The position numbers and the translations under genes are program-made. The notes beneath the pieces are model-generated. The model was not told the origin of the DNA. It was given only the letters and a program-made list of their open reading frames with translations, and did not search any database. Of a DNA stretch of 19,321 bases, positions 15,063 through 19,321 are shown one piece after another. The stretch is taken from assembly GCA_016210395.1 (NCBI GenBank), contig JACQUI010000315.1, positions 1 through 19,321 of the forward strand, written 5' to 3'. The first letter of the stretch is position 1, and every line of letters begins with the position of its first letter. Source of the DNA: Chloroflexota bacterium (lineage in GTDB: Bacteria; Chloroflexota; Dehalococcoidia; Lucifugimonadales; JACPCL1).

Positions 15063-16559
15063 CTAGCCCACCTGGGCGCGCAGGGCCTTCAGGACTTTCA
15101 CCAGGGCGAGCGTGTCCCGCTGGCAGTAGTCCAGCAGCGCCTGCCGCAGGCGCTCTCGCTCCTCTTGGGGCGTGTCCGGCCACAGCATTTTCTCGTAGGC
15201 CAGTGCTGCCGCGCTGCCTTCCCTGAGCAGCAAGTCGCCATAGCCCAGGTCCGGGGCCAGCGCAGGCAAGACGTCTTTCAGTGAGAAGCTGCCGTGCTGG
15301 CCGGGGTGGTAGTAGTGCTCGCGCAGGAAGCGGAGCAGGTCGAAGAGCCGCGACCGCACCGCCTGAATGCCGGCGGCACGGCTGGGGATGTGCTGCGCCA
15401 GGTCGTTCAGGCGCGTGGCCTCATACGTGGCGTACACCACAATGGGGGCGTCGCCGTCCACGGCGCTGAGAAGCGACTCCGCGAACGCAGGGCGAGGGTC
15501 GTCCCTGCCTCCGTGCAGAAAGGCCTGGTGGCGCAGCTTGCCGTCGCTATCCAGTGTGTGGAGCGACCACTGAAACGGGACGGCCTGGAACGGCCGCGTC
15601 CCGGGGAACAGGGGCAGCGCAGGGTTAACGGCCTCGAAGTCCAGGAAATGGAGGGGTTCCCGTACCTGCGCCAGGGCGTCCGCCAGCCCGCCGCTTACGA
15701 AGGGCCTGCCGCCAACCACGCTTTCCTGCACGCGCTGCTGCATGGCAGACAGGCCCGAGAAGCCCGGCGGAATGCGCCGGATGTCTACGATACCCGCGCC
15801 GGCCAGCGCCGCGCGGAGTTTCCCGCTCAGGTGCGGCAACTGCTCGACGCAGAACTCAGGGAAGTCCTGATGGCAGTAGTCGTAGAAGGGACAGAGATAA
15901 GGGTTCTCGCAACGCGCGCCGGTGCCGACCGCGGGGGCCTCATCGCTTCGCAGGGCTTCCCACATGGCGGCAAGCTTGCCGGGGGCCTCGTCCCTCAGGA
16001 ACTCCCGGGCCTCCGAAGTTACGTCGTCGGCCTGAAACAGCCCGTGGAGGTCGTAGTCGCCCCCCAGGTACACGTAGGCGGTGTTGATGTGCAACACGTG
16101 GGCTGCCCGGACCCGCACACCTGCGCCTTCGACGACGTGAAGCTGGATGGCTACGTCCGGGATGTGCTCGTCCTTGACCCTGGAAGACGACTTGACCTCG
16201 AACAGGTCAAAGGAGCCGTCGCCGTTGCGCTGGAGGACGTCGCAGCGGATACGGATGCCCTCGTGCGCAAAGGCGGCCTCGTAGGTAGCAGGGATGGAGG
16301 CGTCGGATAAGGCGTGGCCTGTCGCCTCAACCGCTTCGCTGTGACGGTCGTAGGGAGTCTCGATCAGCAGCCCGCCGGGGAACAGCTTGCGGGCCAGCGC
16401 CCCTACCCTGTTGCCCGTGTCGAAGAGAGCCTGCTGGGCGGCGGAAGGCTCCGGCGCAAGCTCCGGATGGTAGACTTCCAGGTACAGTCGCCTGAGGCAC
16501 TGAAGGCCGGCGCTGAAGCGGGACTTCGATAGGGTGGGACTTGGCGGTACGTCGGGCAT
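15063..16559 (-). CDS. DUF2779 / RecB-like nuclease with RNase H-like exonuclease domain
   Basis: A 498-residue protein, probably a nuclease acting on DNA or RNA ends. The N-terminal half is RecB/Cas4-like: Asp107, Glu121 and Lys123 (FEVKSSS) form a PD-(D/E)xK site. Cys21 with Cys217, Cys223, Cys229 and Cys237 resembles the iron-sulphur cluster of Cas4 and AddB. The C-terminal half (about 300-498) matches DUF2779, an RNase H-like 3'-5' exonuclease fold with FLDFE (305-309), VVYATYEATRLNDL (374-387) and DYCQRDTLAL (477-486). The start at 16559 is chosen because the conserved SKSRFSAGLQC begins just after it. No ribosome site precedes it, but TATAGT lies 6 bases upstream, suggesting a leaderless message. 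No CRISPR or recombination genes are nearby. Confidence 0.87.
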   Translation of the reverse strand: MPDVPPSPTLSKSRFSAGLQCLRRLYLEVYHPELAPEPSAAQQALFDTGNRVGALARKLFPGGLLIETPYDRHSEAVEATGHALSDASIPATYEAAFAHEGIRIRCDVLQRNGDGSFDLFEVKSSSRVKDEHIPDVAIQLHVVEGAGVRVRAAHVLHINTAYVYLGGDYDLHGLFQADDVTSEAREFLRDEAPGKLAAMWEALRSDEAPAVGTGARCENPYLCPFYDYCHQDFPEFCVEQLPHLSGKLRAALAGAGIVDIRRIPPGFSGLSAMQQRVQESVVGGRPFVSGGLADALAQVREPLHFLDFEAVNPALPLFPGTRPFQAVPFQWSLHTLDSDGKLRHQAFLHGGRDDPRPAFAESLLSAVDGDAPIVVYATYEATRLNDLAQHIPSRAAGIQAVRSRLFDLLRFLREHYYHPGQHGSFSLKDVLPALAPDLGYGDLLLREGSAAALAYEKMLWPDTPQEERERLRQALLDYCQRDTLALVKVLKALRAQVG

Positions 16560-16571
16560 GGGGTGACTATA
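16560..16571 (-). promoter_or_regulatory. -10 box giving a leaderless start for the DUF2779 nuclease
   Basis: On the minus strand TATAGT occupies 16566-16571 and the ATG begins at 16559, with six bases between. That spacing puts the transcript start at or next to the A of the ATG. No ribosome site is present and the -35 region is weak. Confidence 0.5.
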
Positions 16572-16630
16572 CACCCAGTGGCTGCTGTTTGGGAACGTGC
16601 GCGTTACAATGGGGCGAACTAACCCTCTGT

Positions 16631-16655
16631 CCCCCTTCCCGCCACGGGAAGGGGG
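16631..16655. repeat. GGGAAGGGGG hairpin, second copy
   Basis: A perfect 11-bp stem (CCCCCTTCCCG, loop CCA, CGGGAAGGGGG). It shares its core and the upstream TTACAATGG (from 16604) with the hairpin at 13931, which marks both as copies of one dispersed element. Confidence 0.75.
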
Positions 16656-16679
16656 AGCGAGGGCAGACGTGTGGGACGC

Positions 16680-16747
16680 GGGCAGGGAGACCCTGCCCCT
16701 ACAGAGGTCTACGGCCCGTGCACCGTAGGGGCGCGGTCGCCGCGCCC
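16680..16747. repeat. Compound GTAGGGGCG repeat with two hairpins
   Basis: Two perfect 8-bp hairpins: GGGCAGGG-AGA-CCCTGCCC (16680-16698), followed by CTAC, and GGGCGCGG-TCG-CCGCGCCC (16729-16747), preceded by CGTA. The two CCCCTAC/GTAGGGG motifs face each other, as if an element had been duplicated or rearranged in place. Confidence 0.7.
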
Positions 16748-16777
16748 GTCTCCGCACCGTGTGGCAACGAAGTCATA

Positions 16778-16810
16778 AACAGGCGGGCCGCCTTCGGCGG
16801 CCCGCCTGTT
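16778..16810. terminator. Strong terminator-like hairpin upstream of the MFS gene
   Basis: A perfect 15-bp stem (AACAGGCGGGCCGCC, loop TTC, GGCGGCCCGCCTGTT), followed on the plus strand by GTTATTC. It resembles an intrinsic terminator but lies between two divergent genes, so neither neighbour needs it. It may insulate the promoter just downstream or be another mobile repeat. Confidence 0.5.
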
Positions 16811-16834
16811 GTTATTCAAGAGGGTGTGACCCTG

Positions 16835-16848
16835 TATACTGGACTACC
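16835..16848 (+). promoter_or_regulatory. -10 box giving a leaderless start for the MFS gene
   Basis: TATACT (16835-16840) lies 8 bases before the ATG at 16849, and no ribosome site is present. Transcription would begin within a base or two of the start codon. The -35 is poor (TTATTC, 16812-16817, 17-base spacer). Confidence 0.5.
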
Positions 16849-18138
16849 ATGACAGCTCACGCAAAGCCTTTTGCCTTGCCGCTGGGGTGGATCAGCCTGG
16901 ACGGCAAGCTGATCATCCTGGCGAGGGCGGTCCGCACCTTTGCCCAGGGGTCGGTAGCAGTAATCCTGGCGATTTACCTTGAAAAGCTGGGGTTCAGCCT
17001 GGTGCAGATCGGCGCGTTCATCAGCATTGGGCTGGTTGGGACGGCGGCGTACGCGTTTCTGGTGGGGCTGTTAGCGGGCGGCATCGGCTTACGCCGGCTG
17101 CTGGTTGCCTTCAGCCTGGGCTCCGCCCTCATGGGCGTAGCGCTGGCCTTCAGCGATAGCTTCCTCCTGCTGTCGGTCATGGCATTGGCGACCAGTTTCA
17201 GCGCCTCGGGCGGCGCCAGTCCGGTACAGCCGCTGGAGTTGGCGAGCCTGCCGGAAACGGCGCCCGCGCACCGCCGTACCGAAGTCTTCGCCATATACGA
17301 TATTGCGGCCACAGGGGCCACGGCGCTGGGCGCGCTTGCCGCGGGGCTGCCTCAGGCTCTGGAAGGCCTGGGCATGACGGACCTGGCCGCCATGCGGGCC
17401 ATGTTCCTGGGGTACACGGCGCTCCACATAGCGGCATCCGCCTGCTACTTCTTCGTCTCCTCCAGGGCAGAGGCAGGGACTTCAGGCCAAAGGTGGACGA
17501 ATCCTCTGAAGCTCCCCTCGCGCAGGACCATCTTCACCCTTTCTGCGCTGTTCGGCGTGGACTCCTTTGCCGGTGGAATGCTGGCGCAGAGCCTCGTATC
17601 CTACTGGTTCTTCACCAAGTTTGGAGTCCACCTCGGCTCCATCGCATTTATCTTCTTTGCATCCAACGTCCTGGCGGCGGTTTCTCTATGGGTGGCAGCC
17701 AAGCTGGCAAACCGCATTGGCCTCATCAACACCATGGTGTGGACGCACATCCCATCCAGCCTGCTGCTCATCGCTATGGCATTTGCGCCATTCGCCTGGC
17801 TTGCAGTGGGCCTGTGGCTGGCCCGCTCCTTCTTGGGGCAGATGGACGTGCCCACACGCCAGTCCTACACCATGGCAGTGGTGAGGCCGGAGGAACGGGT
17901 AGCTATGGCCAGCACCAACATCCTGACCCGCAGCATCGTTGTGCCTGCCAGTCCCACGACGGCGACGCTCCTGTGGAATGCTGCTTCATCCAGCGTGCCT
18001 TTTGTGGTTACAGGCGTGCTCAAGATAGGGTACGACCTGGCGCTGTGGGGCATGTTCCGGAACGTCAGGACACCGGAGGAGCAGCGCAGAAAAGAGCGAC
18101 GCGCGGCAGGCCAGGGAAGGGTGCGCGGCCCAGTATAA
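16849..18138 (+). CDS. Major facilitator superfamily transporter
   Basis: A 429-residue protein with about twelve hydrophobic helices in two halves, separated by a cytosolic stretch near 205-225 (SSRAEAGTSGQRWTNPLKLPS). The N-terminal half contains LARAVRTFAQGSVAVILAIYL and a short basic GLRRLL loop, and the second half contains PTRQSYTMAVVRPEERVAMAS. These fit the MFS fold with loosely conserved signature loops. The tail is strongly basic (EEQRRKERRAAGQGR). The substrate is not evident; drug or metabolite efflux is only a guess. The ATG at 16849 is preferred because the upstream extension runs through a palindrome and a TATACT box sits just before it. It is convergent with the aquaporin gene. 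Confidence 0.88.
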   Translation: MTAHAKPFALPLGWISLDGKLIILARAVRTFAQGSVAVILAIYLEKLGFSLVQIGAFISIGLVGTAAYAFLVGLLAGGIGLRRLLVAFSLGSALMGVALAFSDSFLLLSVMALATSFSASGGASPVQPLELASLPETAPAHRRTEVFAIYDIAATGATALGALAAGLPQALEGLGMTDLAAMRAMFLGYTALHIAASACYFFVSSRAEAGTSGQRWTNPLKLPSRRTIFTLSALFGVDSFAGGMLAQSLVSYWFFTKFGVHLGSIAFIFFASNVLAAVSLWVAAKLANRIGLINTMVWTHIPSSLLLIAMAFAPFAWLAVGLWLARSFLGQMDVPTRQSYTMAVVRPEERVAMASTNILTRSIVVPASPTTATLLWNAASSSVPFVVTGVLKIGYDLALWGMFRNVRTPEEQRRKERRAAGQGRVRGPV

Positions 18139-18147
18139 CCCCATCGT

Positions 18148-18170
18148 AGGGGCGCAAGGCTTGCGCCCCT
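18148..18170. terminator. Hairpin between the convergent MFS and aquaporin genes
   Basis: AGGGGCGCAAG (18148-18158) and its exact complement CTTGCGCCCCT (18160-18170) form a near-continuous palindrome 9 bases after the MFS stop and 22 bases after the aquaporin stop. It carries the CGTAGGGGCGC core of the dispersed family and is well placed as a bidirectional terminator, though it lacks a T tract. Confidence 0.6.
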
Positions 18171-18192
18171 CTGGTGACGGCACAGGCGAAGC

Positions 18193-18903
18193 CTACCCCT
18201 TTCTGGCGAACACCCCCTGGTACACCACCGCCGCCAGCGACCCGCCGACGAGAGGTCCAACCCAGTAGATCCAGTGGTCGGCCCATTGGCTGGCCGCAAG
18301 GGCGGGGCCGAAACTGCGGGCGGGGTTGACCGACGCGCCCGTGAGCGGCACAGCGATGAGGTGTATGGCCAGCACCGACAGGCCGATGGCCAGGGGCGCT
18401 ATGGCCCCCGGCCCGCGCGAGTCCACCGCCGTGGCGAAGACGACGAAGACAAGCACGAACGTCAGGACGATTTCGATGATGAGGCCGCCGCCCGCCGTCA
18501 CGCCGTTGCCCAGTGCGTGCGCTCCCAGCCCGCCTTCTGCGGCGTCCGGGATCACGGCAGCCAGGAGGAACGCGGCGATGGCAGCGCCGGCGAGCTGCGC
18601 CACGATGTACATCGCTCCTTTGGCCAGGCCGATCTTGCGCGTGACCATCTGGGCAACAGTCACCGCCGGATTGATGTGGCCTCCGGAGAGGTGGCCTGTA
18701 GCCGACGCCATGATGGCGATGGCCAGCCCGTGCGCCAAGGCGATGGCTACCAGGCGGGCGGAGTCGGTCGCGCCCAGCATACCGCTGGAGACCACCGCGC
18801 CCGCGCCGATGAAGACGAAGAGCATGGTTGCGATGAGCTCCGCCAAAGCCGCCTTCCACGCCTCACCCTTGGACAGGTCACCCGCGCCTATGAGATCAGC
18901 CAT
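18193..18903 (-). CDS. Aquaporin (MIP family channel)
   Basis: A 236-residue membrane channel with six helices and both half-helix signatures: GGHINPAVT (74-82) and GASVNPARS (189-197). It passes water or small neutral solutes across the cytoplasmic membrane. By alignment with E. coli AqpZ the selectivity filter is His58, His181, Ala190 and Arg196, where AqpZ has Phe, His, Thr and Arg. The filter is therefore wider than in a strict water channel but lacks the Gly/Phe pattern of glycerol facilitators. The start at 18903 has AAGGAGA six bases upstream; an ATG at 18936 adds a non-family sequence. The gene is single, with its own likely promoter, and no glycerol genes are nearby. Confidence 0.94.
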   Translation of the reverse strand: MADLIGAGDLSKGEAWKAALAELIATMLFVFIGAGAVVSSGMLGATDSARLVAIALAHGLAIAIMASATGHLSGGHINPAVTVAQMVTRKIGLAKGAMYIVAQLAGAAIAAFLLAAVIPDAAEGGLGAHALGNGVTAGGGLIIEIVLTFVLVFVVFATAVDSRGPGAIAPLAIGLSVLAIHLIAVPLTGASVNPARSFGPALAASQWADHWIYWVGPLVGGSLAAVVYQGVFARKG

Positions 18904-18979
18904 GTGCGGTCTCCTTCTTGCATACGTTCCATCCACGACTCCTGCGTACGGTCAGCTTCTTATCTCCGACGCTGAAGGC

Positions 18980-19007
18980 ATTGTTCCATAGACGGGTGAA
19001 AAGTCAA
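18980..19007 (-). promoter_or_regulatory. Probable promoter of the aquaporin gene
   Basis: On the minus strand there is TTGACT (19002-19007), a 16-base spacer and AACAAT (18980-18985). It is a moderate match to the housekeeping consensus about 75 bases upstream of the start codon. Confidence 0.35.
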
Positions 19008-19071
19008 GTCGAGGAAGCGGCTCCAGGGAGCAGGTCTTGCGGTCCGCCTGTAGGAGACGTTCACCCTCATC

Positions 19072-19105
19072 CCTTCGTCCCGATACCATCGGGACTCAAG
19101 GGTAG
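19072..19105. repeat. Hairpin in the gap between aquaporin and the insertion sequence
   Basis: GTCCCGAT-ACC-ATCGGGAC (19077-19095) is a perfect 8-bp stem, extended by CCCTT and AAGGG with an internal mismatch. It is unlike the GTAGGGGCG family in sequence. It lies directly beside the insertion sequence end, in a gap with no gene. Confidence 0.55.
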
Positions 19106-19110
19106 GCTTG

Positions 19111-19321
19111 TGCAACCGGAGACATAGGTAACAGGTTAACGATGAACATCGGTAACAGGTGGCCTCGAACGCTCCTTGGCAGGGACAGGGGGAAGGCGGA
19201 CCAACGTGCGGTGGTCTGCTTCCAGCCTGCCCAAAGGGATGGGACCAAAGAAAACCAGGCAGCCCTCTTGCTGTGGGGTGATACCTACCCGTTGCCCGAC
19301 CAGCGCCTCGCTGATGAAGAC
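19111..19321 (-). mobile_element. End of an insertion sequence (IS481-like), cut by the window edge
   Basis: The element end contains two direct copies of ACAT-GGTAACAGGT, the core at 19127-19136 and 19151-19160, 24 bases apart. They are preceded by TGCAACCGGAGACATA, which I take as the terminal sequence. Paired subterminal repeats of the form GG-GACAT-GGTAACA are typical of integrase-type elements, where they serve as transposase binding sites. The transposase stop codon lies within the outer repeat. The exact boundary near 19111 is an estimate; the other end and any target duplication are outside the window. Confidence 0.55.
19136..19321 (-). CDS. Integrase-type transposase, C-terminal fragment
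   Basis: The last 61 codons of a minus-strand gene that enters from the right edge; the stop is TAA at 19136-19138. The peptide contains EALVGQRVGITPQQEGCLVFF, then GPIPLGRLEADHR and a Pro-rich, basic end. This resembles the small beta-barrel tail after the rve/DDE integrase core of IS481-like transposases, where an E-x-V-G-x-x-P strand is followed by FGP-PLG. The catalytic core is outside the window, so whether it is intact cannot be judged. Family assignment rests on motif memory and is moderate. Confidence 0.6.
   Translation of the reverse strand, partial: VFISEALVGQRVGITPQQEGCLVFFGPIPLGRLEADHRTLVRLPPVPAKERSRPPVTDVHR

Noticed and set aside
15294..16310. Plus-strand open frame of 338 codons opposite the DUF2779 nuclease
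   Set aside because: Shadow of the real gene; the peptide has no domain and no ribosome site.
16560..16757. 66-residue extension of the nuclease to a start at 16757
   Set aside because: The extension translates through three palindromes, has no conservation-like sequence, and the known family start motif begins just after 16559.
10552..18170. CRISPR array made of the GTAGGGGCG repeats
   Set aside because: The copies are kilobases apart, vary in their centres and lack regular spacers, and no cas genes are present. The Cas4-like fold of the DUF2779 protein is not evidence for CRISPR.

Overview
The window is a GC-rich, gene-dense chromosomal segment from an aerobic bacterium. The best guess is a Chloroflexota member, possibly of the Dehalococcoidia/SAR202 kind. 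That rests on the caa3 oxidase cluster with a fused CtaA-CtaB heme A synthesis protein, the mix of accessory families (cyclase, DUF2779 nuclease, Uma2, Chrome_Resist) and many GTAGGGGCG palindromes between genes. It is inference; no rRNA or other phylogenetic marker is present.

Region 1 (102-8324) is a respiratory block built around a divergent control region at about 5492-5796. Leftward on the minus strand runs ctaC (subunit II with a fused cytochrome c domain), ctaD (subunit I with an extra C-terminal membrane module), ctaE (III), ctaF (IV), a 73-residue membrane protein and ctaG (copper assembly). A good sigma70-type promoter (TTGACG-18-TATAAG) precedes ctaC. Rightward on the plus strand are a ctaA-ctaB fusion, which makes heme O and heme A, and sco, a CuA-site copper chaperone whose start overlaps the ctaAB stop by ATGA. 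Together these encode a caa3-type terminal oxidase and its cofactor and assembly factors.

Region 2 (8375-12505) has a solitary Uma2-family putative nuclease on the plus strand, then a convergent minus-strand group: a MetF-like reductase, an ABC ATPase, an ABC-2 permease and a Chrome_Resist (ChrB C-terminal-like) protein. A perfect 56-bp palindrome separates the ATPase and permease genes.

Region 3 (12813-18903) holds a zinc-less quinone oxidoreductase (+), a metal-dependent cyclase-family hydrolase (-), a DUF2779/RecB-like nuclease (-), a 12-helix MFS transporter (+) and an aquaporin (-). The nuclease and the MFS gene both look leaderless, with a -10 box only 6-8 bases before the ATG. Nearly every intergenic gap here carries GC-rich perfect hairpins of at least two families, likely dispersed repeats, some probably doubling as terminators.

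Region 4 (about 19111-19321) is the end of an insertion sequence: the last 61 codons of an integrase-type (IS481-like) transposase on the minus strand, with two direct copies of GGTAACAGGT at the element's end. The rest lies outside the window. I found no CRISPR array, rRNA, tRNA or recognised riboswitch. Nothing here is clearly a new defence or biosynthetic system. The most unusual points are the oxidase subunit architectures, the hairpin repeat families and the leaderless divergent pair.
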